Below are positions 16,949 to 25,453 of a DNA stretch of 64,000 bases, piece by piece; the first letter of the stretch is position 1, and every line of letters begins with the position of its first letter. The notes beneath the pieces are model-generated. The model was not told the DNA's origin, made no database searches, and worked only from the letters and a program-made list of their open reading frames with translations. The DNA is from Bacillus sp. RO1 (GTDB lineage Bacteria > Bacillota > Bacilli > Bacillales > Bacillaceae_I), in contig NZ_JAAZWB010000089.1 of the NCBI RefSeq assembly GCF_012524115.1, forward strand, positions 1 to 64,000. Reading direction: 5' to 3'. Position numbers and translations under genes: made by a program.

Positions 16949-17704
16949 TTAAGATTTCTTGACTTGAGAAGGAGGTATACCCATCCATTTCTTAAACATC
17001 CGATTGAAATACGACTGATCACAGTAACCTAAATGCTCCGCGATTTCCTTAATCGTCATCTTCGTTGTACTAATTAAATTCCAAGCATTATTAATTCGTG
17101 TCTGGTGAAGGTATTGGATAGGGGTGATACCTATTACCTCTTTAAACAAGACTGTTACATAATTCGGTGTCACCCCAATTAAAGCTGCCAACTCTTCTAT
17201 GGTAATATTATGGCGATAATGCTGAAGAATATATTCTTGCATATCACGTACTGAAGATACTTTTACAGGAGAAGTATGCCACTCTGCTCTCTCCTGAGCA
17301 ATCATGATTAATAGTTCCAATAAAATATTTTGAGACAATTCCTCATAATAAACCCTCTTACTCAGCCACTGCTCATTTAAAAAAGTCAGCCGTTGTTCAT
17401 AATAAATAGACTTTCGTGGTTTAAATGAAACAATCTCACTTGCTACAAAATTTTGATAAGGTGACTCACTTTTCTCAAAAACGACGGTATATTTACGATG
17501 TCCTTCGTCTTTGTCATTTTTCCACGACCTATTGTAAGTAGAAGGAATGAATAAAAGATCTCCTTTCGTCAATTGCATAACCCGATCTTCCACTTGGTAA
17601 TGAACTTTTCCTTCTGTAACATAAACAAGGGTGTCTAGACCTTTAGCTTTCTCCACGTCCCAATGTGGGGAAATGTCGTAGAAAACCCCATGAATAATGG
17701 ACAT
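16949..17704 (-). CDS. AraC-family transcriptional regulator with N-terminal cupin
   Basis: A 251-residue regulator. The N-terminal sensor beta-barrel covers about residues 10-90 (LVYVTEGKVHYQVEDRVMQL), and the C-terminal double helix-turn-helix covers about 150-248 (ITIEELAALIGVTPNYVTVL, IKEIAEHLGYCDQSYFNRMF). This is the architecture of sugar-responsive AraC activators. It is divergent from the glycoside-hydrolase-like gene at 17894, its probable target. ATG 17704 follows GGAGAGAG. Confidence 0.88.
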   Translation of the reverse strand: MSIIHGVFYDISPHWDVEKAKGLDTLVYVTEGKVHYQVEDRVMQLTKGDLLFIPSTYNRSWKNDKDEGHRKYTVVFEKSESPYQNFVASEIVSFKPRKSIYYEQRLTFLNEQWLSKRVYYEELSQNILLELLIMIAQERAEWHTSPVKVSSVRDMQEYILQHYRHNITIEELAALIGVTPNYVTVLFKEVIGITPIQYLHQTRINNAWNLISTTKMTIKEIAEHLGYCDQSYFNRMFKKWMGIPPSQVKKS

Positions 17705-17893
17705 TATACTCTCTCCGTTCTATTATAAAATGATGAATTGTCCAACTAGTATAGTTTTGTCTATTTTCAAAGAACAATATATTTTATATGATAATAATAA
17801 CATTTTCAGCAAAGAAATCGATTACATAAAAAAAACAAAAGAATGAAATATACAAACTTCTTCCAAATAACGGGATGAAAGGGGCAAAATGAG

Positions 17894-19171
17894 ATGCCAA
17901 CCAACGAATATAAAAATCTACCAACTAAAGTGAAAAAGTTTTTTGATCGTCAATTTCATGATTCCTATGCATTATTTGAAGCTTCACGTAATCAACGTAC
18001 AGGACTATATGCAGATGGATATATGACCCTTGGAGCAAATCCGGATTTCCGCTGTTCCATTGCGGCCACAGGTGTCGGTCTAATCAGCCTTGCTATAGCA
18101 GATGTAGAAGACTGGGATGATCATGCAGCTTCAAAGGCACTAAAAACCTTGCAAGGGGTATGTGGGGAAATAGAGGGATGCCACGTTGCCAGAGATGAAA
18201 AATCTGGTTTCTTTGCCCACTTCGTCGATATGGAAACAGGAGAAAACCTGGATTCGGAGTTTTCTACTATAGATACGACCCTTCTCCTAACTGGTGCATT
18301 ATTTGCAGGAAATCATTTCGCGAAAAAAGAGCCCCGAATTTTGGAAATGGCTGAAAAACTGCTTTACTCTATCGATTGGAGTATCGTAGTTGCAGACCAA
18401 GATAAAGGCGTCATTAACATGATAGCCAAGAACGGAGAAGGAATTGCCCCGCTACCGGCCTATAACGAATATGTTATGGTATCCTACCTTGCTCTACTAG
18501 GGAAACCTCATGATGAGAACATTCAGGCACTATGGTTAAACAATTTTGCAGAAGATAAAATAAGGGAGCTTCCACAAGAAGAGTTTCGTGGACTAGCCGT
18601 TCTAAACGACCATCCCGGTGCGTTTTTATCATCCTTCGTTCACCAGTTTCCTTATTACTTAGTTCCAGAATATGCAGAAAGTACAACCTACCTGGAATTC
18701 TATAAGAATGCTTGTCTGGCTGACAGGATGAAATGGAAAGAGCTTGAGGATGTACCATCTTATATCTGGGGGTATGGTGCAGGTCCGAATGACGGGCTAT
18801 TCGGCGGATATCATGCTGACCGTATTAACGATGCGCCTCACAATATTGCATCTTCCTACATTATTGGTGGTTACCTGCCTGTATATCCTGCAGGAATCTA
18901 TGACCTGTACGCACAATATTCCCTTCACATTCCATATGATGTCTACTCTAACCCAGAGGATAATGAGGACGAAGAAAAATTTAAAGCGGCTTACAAATTC
19001 GGATTACACCGCATTTCCTGGTGGCATCTTGAGCAACCAAACCGCTGGTATCCAACAAAAGTAACCCTAATTGACTGGAGCAGCATGCTGTATGGCTTAG
19101 CAGCATTCAAACACGGCATGTCACTTTTCAGTAGAAACCTCCCGAGAGTCAGTGGGGTTTTGAAAAAGTAA
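17894..19171 (+). CDS. (alpha/alpha)6-barrel glycoside-hydrolase-like protein
   Basis: A 425-residue cytoplasmic protein with no signal peptide. It has repeated helical pairs and aromatic/acidic loops reminiscent of glucoamylase-like and GH144-type enzymes: SRNQRTGLYADGYMTLGANP near residue 32, GVGLISLAIAD near 57, WGYGAGPNDGLFGGYHAD near 293, and YIIGGYLPVYP near 324. Exact family and substrate are uncertain. The divergent AraC regulator suggests inducible carbohydrate use, but no transporter lies nearby. ATG 17894 follows AAAGGGG. Confidence 0.6.
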   Translation: MPTNEYKNLPTKVKKFFDRQFHDSYALFEASRNQRTGLYADGYMTLGANPDFRCSIAATGVGLISLAIADVEDWDDHAASKALKTLQGVCGEIEGCHVARDEKSGFFAHFVDMETGENLDSEFSTIDTTLLLTGALFAGNHFAKKEPRILEMAEKLLYSIDWSIVVADQDKGVINMIAKNGEGIAPLPAYNEYVMVSYLALLGKPHDENIQALWLNNFAEDKIRELPQEEFRGLAVLNDHPGAFLSSFVHQFPYYLVPEYAESTTYLEFYKNACLADRMKWKELEDVPSYIWGYGAGPNDGLFGGYHADRINDAPHNIASSYIIGGYLPVYPAGIYDLYAQYSLHIPYDVYSNPEDNEDEEKFKAAYKFGLHRISWWHLEQPNRWYPTKVTLIDWSSMLYGLAAFKHGMSLFSRNLPRVSGVLKK

Positions 19172-19199
19172 TAGAAGGATTTATGTTGTTGAATTTCCA

Positions 19200-19612
19200 T
19201 GTTGATTGTAGTGTAAGGTGCGAAGACTCCTCAAAAATGCTAACGCATTTTATTCGTACGATGGAGCGCTGTCGTAGCTTTCCTTGTCCTGCGGGAGGAA
19301 GGGACAGGAGAGACCCCGCAACAAAGAAGGCCACAGAAAAACTGATAACCTAAAGTTGTTAATGATTCTTAGCTGGTGATTGGAGCAAAAGGCGGAGACT
19401 CCTGAGGGAGATAGCGCTAGATAGCGCTAGGTGGAGACCCCGCTGGCTTTCCGAGGAGGCTCACGTCAGCCCCTAGGAAAGCGAAGCCATTTGCGTAAAT
19501 CAACAGCGGCGTTTATACAACATCCAATATCAAAGACTCAGTGGCCTCTAACGAAGGGAGGCTCCGGTACCGTCCGCGGTAAGCGAAGCACCTGAAACGG
19601 AGATCAACAGTA
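19200..19612. repeat. dispersed Bacillaceae intergenic repeat, three degenerate copies
   Basis: The segment 19377-19510 reads GGTGATTGGAGC...GGAGACTCCTGAGGGAG...GGAGACCCCGC...GAGGAGGCTCACG...GGAAAGCGAAGCC...AAATCAACAGCGG, a GC-rich repeat I know from many Bacillaceae genomes. Partial copies flank it at about 19205-19320 and 19555-19612. Within the central copy ATAGCGCTAG is tandemly duplicated (19411-19430). GC content is visibly higher than the surroundings. No coding potential. A related copy is at 33425-33540. Confidence 0.75.
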
Positions 19613-19625
19613 AATGCAACTTTTA

Positions 19626-19656
19626 GGCAGGACCAACTATGGTTACTGCCTTTTTT
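19626..19656 (+). terminator. hairpin with T-run upstream of ampS
   Basis: Stem AGGCAG / CTGCCT with an inner ACCA/TGGT pairing and six T. It may end read-through from the repeat region. Confidence 0.5.
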
Positions 19657-19733
19657 CCACTAGAAAACTAGACAAATCAATGGGAACATGATATTTTTTG
19701 GGAACATAGGAAAATTCTTAGGGGGTATACATA

Positions 19734-20963
19734 TTGAGTAATCTTCACACAAACATGGAAAAATACGCAGAGCTTGCCGTAAAAGTTGGCGTTAATGTAC
19801 AAAAAGGCCAAACCCTAATTGTAAACGCTGACATCGCTACAGCACCTTTCGTTAGACTCGTTACAAAAAAAGCATATGAAGCAGGAGCAAAACTGGTTCA
19901 GATTGAATGGACCGATGAGCAGGTGACTAGAATCCGTTATGATGAAGCTCCAGACGAGTCCTTTGAGTATTTCCCTAGCTGGAGAGCGGAAATGTTTGAG
20001 AAGGCATACGAAGAAGGAGCTGCAATGCTTGCTATCACGTCTGTAAACCCAGATTTGTTAAAAGGGGTGGATGCTTCAAAAATTGCAAACTTACAAAAGG
20101 CAGCAGGTGAAGCAACCAAAGGCTATCGTAAAATGGTCATGGCTGATAAAATTAGCTGGTCTATTGTTGCGGTTCCATCTAAAGGCTGGTCCGCAAAAGT
20201 ATTCCCAGATATGACAGAGCAAGAACAGGAAGAAAAATTGTGGGAAGCTATTTTCCACGCAACAAGAGCAAATCTTGAGGATCCTGTCAAAGCGTGGATG
20301 GAACACAAAGAAAAACTTAGTGAGAAAGTGGAATTCCTAAATAACAAAAAGTTTAAATCACTACACTATAAAGCTGAAGGTACAGATTTGACAATTGATT
20401 TAGCTGAGAAACATGTATGGATAGGACCGGAAAGCATTAACGAAAACGGTGTAGCCTTCATAGCCAACATGCCAACCGAGGAGGTCTTTACCACTCCACT
20501 TAAAACAGGAGTCAATGGTACAGTGAGAAGTTCCAAGCCATTGAACTACGGTGGAAACATGATTGATAATTTTTCCATCACTTTTGAAAACGGAAGAATC
20601 GTCTCATTTGAAGCGGAAGAAGGCTATGAAACACTTCAAAAATTGATTGAAACAGATGAGGGATCACACTATTTAGGTGAAGTTGCACTTGTGCCACATG
20701 ATTCTCCAATTTCCAATACAAATCTCATTTTCTATAACACATTATTTGATGAAAATGCTTCGCATCATTTGGCGATTGGAAATGCGTATTCTTTCGCACT
20801 TGAAGGCGGAAAACAGATGTCAGAAGAAGAACTTGAAGCAGCTGGAGCGAATTCAAGCATTACCCATGTTGATTTCATGATTGGTTCAAGTGACATGGAT
20901 ATTGACGGTATTACTAAGGACGGTGAAAGCGTACCTTTATTCCGCCAAGGTAATTGGGCATAA
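19734..20963 (+). CDS. ampS: M29 family metallo-aminopeptidase AmpS
   Basis: A 409-residue thermophilic-aminopeptidase (M29) family enzyme that removes N-terminal amino acids in the cytoplasm. Family segments include NMEKYAELAVKVGVNVQKGQ at the start, MPTEEVFTTPLKTGVNGTV near residue 247, GNAYSFALEGGK near 347, and THVDFMIGSSDMDIDG near 379, which supply the Glu, His and Asp metal ligands. TTG start at 19734 after TTAGGGGGT. Length equals B. subtilis AmpS. Confidence 0.92.
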   Translation: MSNLHTNMEKYAELAVKVGVNVQKGQTLIVNADIATAPFVRLVTKKAYEAGAKLVQIEWTDEQVTRIRYDEAPDESFEYFPSWRAEMFEKAYEEGAAMLAITSVNPDLLKGVDASKIANLQKAAGEATKGYRKMVMADKISWSIVAVPSKGWSAKVFPDMTEQEQEEKLWEAIFHATRANLEDPVKAWMEHKEKLSEKVEFLNNKKFKSLHYKAEGTDLTIDLAEKHVWIGPESINENGVAFIANMPTEEVFTTPLKTGVNGTVRSSKPLNYGGNMIDNFSITFENGRIVSFEAEEGYETLQKLIETDEGSHYLGEVALVPHDSPISNTNLIFYNTLFDENASHHLAIGNAYSFALEGGKQMSEEELEAAGANSSITHVDFMIGSSDMDIDGITKDGESVPLFRQGNWA

Positions 20964-21066
20964 ACCACTATAGAACATTCCTTGCCTAAAAAACATTCCA
21001 AAGCCTATACGTAGGACAAGTATCATGCATAAATTGTATTGTACTCTACGTGAAGGAGGGAATTGT

Positions 21067-21159
21067 ATGTCAGGTGGAAACTATGGTGGAGGCTTTGCAC
21101 TGATTGTAGTGCTTTTCATTATCTTGATTATCGCAGGTGCTGGTGCGTTAAGATACTAA
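21067..21159 (+). CDS. YjcZ-family small sporulation-type protein
   Basis: A 30-residue peptide, MSGGNYGGGFALIVVLFIIL and ten more residues. The Gly-rich N terminus followed by a single hydrophobic helix is the signature of the YjcZ/YosA family of tiny spore-associated membrane proteins. ATG at 21067 follows GAAGGAGGGAATTGT, an excellent ribosome binding site, and a strong terminator lies just downstream. Confidence 0.88.
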   Translation: MSGGNYGGGFALIVVLFIILIIAGAGALRY

Positions 21160-21175
21160 TTTAACAAATAGAGTG

Positions 21176-21207
21176 AATGGTTGGAGTGTTCTTCCAACCA
21201 TTTTTTT
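21176..21207 (+). terminator. terminator of the YjcZ-like gene
   Basis: Ten-bp stem AATGGTTGGA / TCCAACCATT and seven T. Confidence 0.88.
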
Positions 21208-21245
21208 CATATCCATGTTAGGACAAGGGTAGGGGAGGTAAAAGA

Positions 21246-22469
21246 ATGGCACAGTTACATGACAAGTTGTTGCTGCCAAATGGGGTTGAAATTAAAAACA
21301 GATTTTTTAAAGCAGCAATGAGCGAAGGGATGGCAGACGAACACAATAGACCCACACAAAAACTGGTTCGTCTATATGAAACTTGGGCAGAAAGTGAAGC
21401 AGGCATTGTTGTGACAGGCAATGTCATGGTCGACAAACGTGCCCTCGGTGAACCTCGAAACGTTGTTGTTGAAAATGAAAAAGAGTTAGATTTGTTAAAG
21501 AGTTGGGCAAAGGCGGGAACAATGAATGGAACTCACCTTTGGATGCAAATCAATCATCCGGGGAAACAAGTATTTAAAGGAATCGTAAAAGAAGCTGTTG
21601 CCCCGTCCAAAGTAGAATTTGATTCAAAACTTCAACGCTACTTCCCTGTGGCGAGGGAGCTGCATGAAGAGGAAATAATTAACATTATCCAACGGTTTGC
21701 TAATACTGCAAAAATTGCCAAAAGAGCAGGATTTACGGGTGTTCAGCTTCATGGTGCCCATGGTTATCTCATCAGTCAGTTTTTATCACCCAGACATAAT
21801 AAACGGACAGACCAATGGGGAGGTTCGCTCGAAAACCGAATGAGATTTCTGTTGGAAATCTATAAAGAGGTTCGAGAACAAGTCGGTAACTCTTTTCCGA
21901 TCGGAGTTAAACTTAATTCTGCAGATTTTATGAAGGCCGGATTTTCTGAGGACGAAGCATTACAGGTTATTCAGACATTGGACCAACTGGGAATAGACTT
22001 GATTGAAATTTCAGGAGGATCCTATGAAAGTCCACAAATGACAGGGATGAATGTAAAAGAGAGCACAAAAAGAAGGGAAGCGTACTTTCTTGAATTTGCA
22101 ACAGAAGCTAGGAAGGTAACCAAAGCACCACTTGTTGTAACAGGAGGATTCAGAACGTTAAGCGGAATGAAGGATGCAGTAATTGAAGAAGCAACATCCA
22201 TGGTGGGATTAGCTCGTCCAATGGCAGTTTATCCTTACCTTCCTAAGGAACTACTACAAGGGAAAAGGGAATCTATTGAACTATTACCAAGAAAGACAGG
22301 AATTAAACTAGTGGATCAAACCGCTATGCTAGAATTGACCTGGTATAGTAATCAGTTAGAGCGTATTGGAAAGGGCAAGGAACCAAAACCAGAACTTTCT
22401 CCAAAGGTGGCTCTACTGCAGACACTATGGAAAAATGGTTTAGATGTTTTTCAAATGAGAAGAGTATAA
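21246..22469 (+). CDS. NADH:flavin oxidoreductase, old yellow enzyme family
   Basis: A 407-residue FMN-dependent OYE-type TIM barrel. MQINHPGKQ (about 97), GVQLHGAHGYLISQFLSPRH (about 163), TDQWGGSLENR (about 184) and the FMN-phosphate region VVTGGFRT (about 297) with MVGLARPM are conserved. The C terminus is longer than NamA-type enzymes and lacks the NAD(P)-binding domain of the 2,4-dienoyl-CoA reductase type. It reduces activated C=C bonds of unknown physiological substrate. ATG follows GGGGAGG. Confidence 0.88.
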   Translation: MAQLHDKLLLPNGVEIKNRFFKAAMSEGMADEHNRPTQKLVRLYETWAESEAGIVVTGNVMVDKRALGEPRNVVVENEKELDLLKSWAKAGTMNGTHLWMQINHPGKQVFKGIVKEAVAPSKVEFDSKLQRYFPVARELHEEEIINIIQRFANTAKIAKRAGFTGVQLHGAHGYLISQFLSPRHNKRTDQWGGSLENRMRFLLEIYKEVREQVGNSFPIGVKLNSADFMKAGFSEDEALQVIQTLDQLGIDLIEISGGSYESPQMTGMNVKESTKRREAYFLEFATEARKVTKAPLVVTGGFRTLSGMKDAVIEEATSMVGLARPMAVYPYLPKELLQGKRESIELLPRKTGIKLVDQTAMLELTWYSNQLERIGKGKEPKPELSPKVALLQTLWKNGLDVFQMRRV

Positions 22470-22474
22470 GGAAG

Positions 22475-22507
22475 AGGGAGCTTCTATTAAGTGTAGAGCT
22501 CCCTTTG
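22475..22507 (+). terminator. terminator of the OYE gene
   Basis: Stem AGGGAGCT / AGCTCCCT with a 14-nt loop and a T-rich tail (TTGCTTTTT). Confidence 0.7.
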
Positions 22508-22595
22508 CTTTTTGGAGGCAAATAATTATTATTTGAAGAAACTTCATGTTACTATATTTCCATTCACTAAATAATTGACCAAAGGGGATTAATAA

Positions 22596-23765
22596 ATGAA
22601 GCAGATCATAATAGATTTCCTTGATTCGCATAAAAATGATTTCTTTGAGATTAGTATATATATAGGTGAAAACCCTGAACTTGGACATGAGGAATTTAAA
22701 TCAGCTAAAGTTCTTTCTGATAAACTTTCAGAACACGGATTTGATGTTCAATTGGGGATTTGTGGGCTGCAAACTGCTTTTGAGGCTGTTTTTGACAGTG
22801 GGAAACCGGGTCCGACTATCGGTTTTATGTGTGAATATGACGCCCTACCTGAGATTGGACATGCTTGCGGCCATAATCTAATAGGCACGATGGGTATCGC
22901 AGCCGGCATTGCCACAAGTAAAGTATTACAAGATACTGGAGGTAAAGTTATTGTTTATGGTACGCCTGCCGAAGAGACCAAAGGCGGCAAGGTGACAATG
23001 GCTGAGCAGGGTGTTTTTGATAAATTGGATGTTGCCATGATGGTTCATCCACTGCATTCCTATGTGAAGAGTGGGTCCTCGCTTGCGATGGATGCTATCC
23101 AATTTGAGTTCTTTGGGAAGCCTGCCCATGCAGCGGCAAACCCTGAAAAAGGAATCAATGCATTGGATGCTGTAATTCAAACTTTTAACGGTATTAATGC
23201 ACTTAGACAACATGTTACAAGTGATACACGAATTCATGGGATCATTCCTGAAGGCGGAAAAGCTGCCAACGTGGTGCCAGATTATGCTGTCGCTCAATTT
23301 TACGTTCGTGCCAAAACTCGCAGTTATGTGAATGAATTGGTTGGAAAAGTAAAATCCATAGCGGAAGGCGCAGCGATGATGACCGGGGCTTCCGTTAAAG
23401 TATCCAATTATGAATTATCCTACGACAATATGGTTACCAATGAAGCACTGTCCGATGTCTTTACCGAACAGCTATTATCGCTAGGAGTGTCATCTAGAGA
23501 GGTTATTGAAAATAGAGACGGATCTGGTTCACTAGATATGGGAAATGTAAGTCTAGTAGTTCCGTCCATTCATCCGTACATTAAAATTTGTAATGAGTTA
23601 TATAGTTGTCATACCACTGAATTCCGTGACGCGGCATTGAGTGAGCAAGGAAAAGAGGCAATGATTCTTGGAGCTAAAGCAATGGCATTAACCGCATGCG
23701 AACTCTTAATCAAACAAGAGCTATTAACGAAGATAAAAGAAGAGTTCGAGAAGGCTCCAAAGTAA
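22596..23765 (+). CDS. M20 family metallo-amidohydrolase (IAA-amino-acid hydrolase/AbgB-like)
   Basis: A 389-residue di-zinc amidohydrolase. The metal site has [17 protein letters not shown] (about 73-89), [12 protein letters not shown] (about 124) and MMVHPLHS (about 149). A dimerisation domain spans about 165-280 ([20 protein letters not shown]). It resembles p-aminobenzoyl-glutamate hydrolase subunit B and N-acyl-amino-acid hydrolases; the exact substrate is open. The luciferase-like gene starts 13 bp downstream, so the two form an operon. Confidence 0.87.
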   Translation: MKQIIIDFLDSHKNDFFEISIYIGENPELGHEEFKSAKVLSDKLSEHGFDVQLGICGLQTAFEAVFDSGKPGPTIGFMCEYDALPEIGHACGHNLIGTMGIAAGIATSKVLQDTGGKVIVYGTPAEETKGGKVTMAEQGVFDKLDVAMMVHPLHSYVKSGSSLAMDAIQFEFFGKPAHAAANPEKGINALDAVIQTFNGINALRQHVTSDTRIHGIIPEGGKAANVVPDYAVAQFYVRAKTRSYVNELVGKVKSIAEGAAMMTGASVKVSNYELSYDNMVTNEALSDVFTEQLLSLGVSSREVIENRDGSGSLDMGNVSLVVPSIHPYIKICNELYSCHTTEFRDAALSEQGKEAMILGAKAMALTACELLIKQELLTKIKEEFEKAPK

Positions 23766-23778
23766 GAAAGGAGAATAT

Positions 23779-24786
23779 ATGATGACCGTAAGAAATAACC
23801 AGGTACCATTATCTGTCTTGGATCTGGCCCCAATTGTAGAGGGAAGTACTGCTCAAACATCTTTTCAGAATAGTGTAGAACTTGCACAGCATGTGGAAAG
23901 TCTAGGATATACCCGTTATTGGCTTGCCGAGCACCATAATATGAGGGGAATCGCGAGCTCTGCAACTTCTGTCGTGATTGGGCATATAGCTGGGGCAACA
24001 AAATCCATAAGAGTTGGTTCCGGCGGCATTATGCTGCCTAATCATGCCCCGCTTGTCATTGCAGAACAGTTTGGGACGTTAGAATCCTTATATCCTGGAA
24101 GAATTGACCTTGGACTCGGCCGGGCACCAGGAAGTGACCAGCTGACTGCGGCGGCACTTAGGAGAGAACGCAGAACAGGAGGAGAAGATTTTCCTAACCA
24201 GTTAGCGGAATTACGTTCCTATTTTCATCCTGATGGAACCACCAGAGTAAAAGCAGTACCTGGAGAAGGACTGGATGTTCCAATTTGGTTGCTAGGCTCA
24301 AGCGGATTCAGCGCAAAGCTTTCTGCAGAACAAGGACTGCCATTTGCATTTGCCAGTCATTTTTCACCAGACTATACGTTGCCTGCACTTCAAATTTATC
24401 GCAGTTCCTTCAAACCATCTGAGCACTTAGAGAAGCCGTATGCCATGATTGGGGTTAACGTAATTGCTGCTGATAGTGATGAGGAAGCTGAATATTTAGC
24501 GACCTCCATTCAGCAACAATTCCTAAATTTAATCCGTGGAAATCCAGGCCAGCTGAAGCCACCAGTGGAAGATATGGACTCCCTTTGGAGTGAGTATGAG
24601 AAACAGGTGGTAGCACAACAGTTGAAATATACCGTTACAGGAAATGCAGAAACAGTTAGGAAAAAGCTTTCCGCAATACTTGAAGAAACACAAGCAGACG
24701 AACTTATAGTGAATACTCATGTATATGATCAGCAGGCAAGGTTGAAATCTTATCAAATCCTTGCAGATACTTGGTTTGGACAATAA
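23779..24786 (+). CDS. luciferase-like flavin-dependent monooxygenase (LLM class, MsnO8/YceB-like)
   Basis: A 335-residue TIM-barrel flavoprotein of the bacterial luciferase superfamily. [16 protein letters not shown] near the start, [20 protein letters not shown] (about 45-64), [20 protein letters not shown] (about 76-95) and [14 protein letters not shown] are the hallmarks of the 'luciferase family oxidoreductase, group 1' subfamily that includes YceB. Alkane- or sulfur-compound oxidation is possible but unproven. Follows the M20 gene after GAAAGGAG. Confidence 0.88.
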   Translation: MMTVRNNQVPLSVLDLAPIVEGSTAQTSFQNSVELAQHVESLGYTRYWLAEHHNMRGIASSATSVVIGHIAGATKSIRVGSGGIMLPNHAPLVIAEQFGTLESLYPGRIDLGLGRAPGSDQLTAAALRRERRTGGEDFPNQLAELRSYFHPDGTTRVKAVPGEGLDVPIWLLGSSGFSAKLSAEQGLPFAFASHFSPDYTLPALQIYRSSFKPSEHLEKPYAMIGVNVIAADSDEEAEYLATSIQQQFLNLIRGNPGQLKPPVEDMDSLWSEYEKQVVAQQLKYTVTGNAETVRKKLSAILEETQADELIVNTHVYDQQARLKSYQILADTWFGQ

Positions 24787-24806
24787 AGCAGTATATTTAC
24801 TTTTGA

Positions 24807-24836
24807 CCTCTACTTTTTGAGTAGGGGTTTTGTTTT
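24807..24836 (+). terminator. terminator of the luciferase-like gene
   Basis: Eight-pair stem CCTCTACT / AGTAGGGG (one T.G) and a T-rich tail. Confidence 0.7.
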
Positions 24837-24885
24837 TGTTATTGGGAACCAAGATCAGTATTAGCGGTAGCTTATAAAGTTTGGA

Positions 24886-25346
24886 ATGAAGACCTCTTTT
24901 TACTAAAATCTCAAAAGCAGAGGTCTTCATACAGCTATTGAGGACTTCTCTCAGCTGAAAATTGCTTCCTTGAGGTCTTCATCCCGCTTATGAGGACTTC
25001 TCTCAACTGAAAGTTACTTCCCTGAGGTCTTCATCCCGCTTAAGAGGACTTCTCTCTACTAGAAACTGTTTCCCTGAGGTATTCATCCCGCTTATGAGGA
25101 CTTCACTCTACCAGAAACTGCTTCCCTGAGGTCTTCATCCCGCTTATGAGGACCTCACTCTACCAGAAACTGTTTCCCTGAGGTCTTCATCCCGCTTATG
25201 AGGACCTCACTCTACCAGAAACTGCTACCCTGAGGTCTTCATCCCGCTTATGAGGACTTCACTCTACCAGAAACTGCTTCCCTGAGGTCTTCATCCCGCT
25301 TATGAAAACTTCACTCTACCAGAAACTGTTTCCCTGAGGTCTTCAT
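24886..25346. repeat. 52-bp tandem repeat array 3 (nine unit starts, inverted orientation)
   Basis: GAGGTCTTCAT or a one-base variant starts at 24920, 24972, 25024, 25076, 25128, 25180, 25232, 25284 and 25336: nine starts with no deviation from 52 bp. Each unit has the dyad GAGGTCTTCAT - CCCGCTT - ATGAGGACYTC and a linker ending TTCCCT. The reverse complement matches arrays 1 and 2. The left edge carries an inverted half unit, ATGAAGACCTC at 24886-24896, which can pair with the first unit. Fills the gap between the luciferase-like gene and the PBP gene. Confidence 0.95.
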
Positions 25347-25453
25347 GAAGGTTTAGCTGGTTATTCCAAGAAACAGATGAATCTTTTTCCTTTAACCAAT
25401 ATGGAAATTCATGTATCCTTAAAAATAATAGACAAGAGAGGGTGGGGGCTTCA

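Noticed and set aside
19560-19600. GGTACCGTCCGCGG considered as a T-box antiterminator motif
   Set aside because: It lies in a degenerate copy of the dispersed repeat, and no specifier stem or aminoacyl-tRNA-linked gene follows.
24920-25346. Regular 52-bp repeats considered as a CRISPR array
   Set aside because: The whole 52-bp unit including the linker is repeated, so there are no unique spacers, and no cas genes are nearby.
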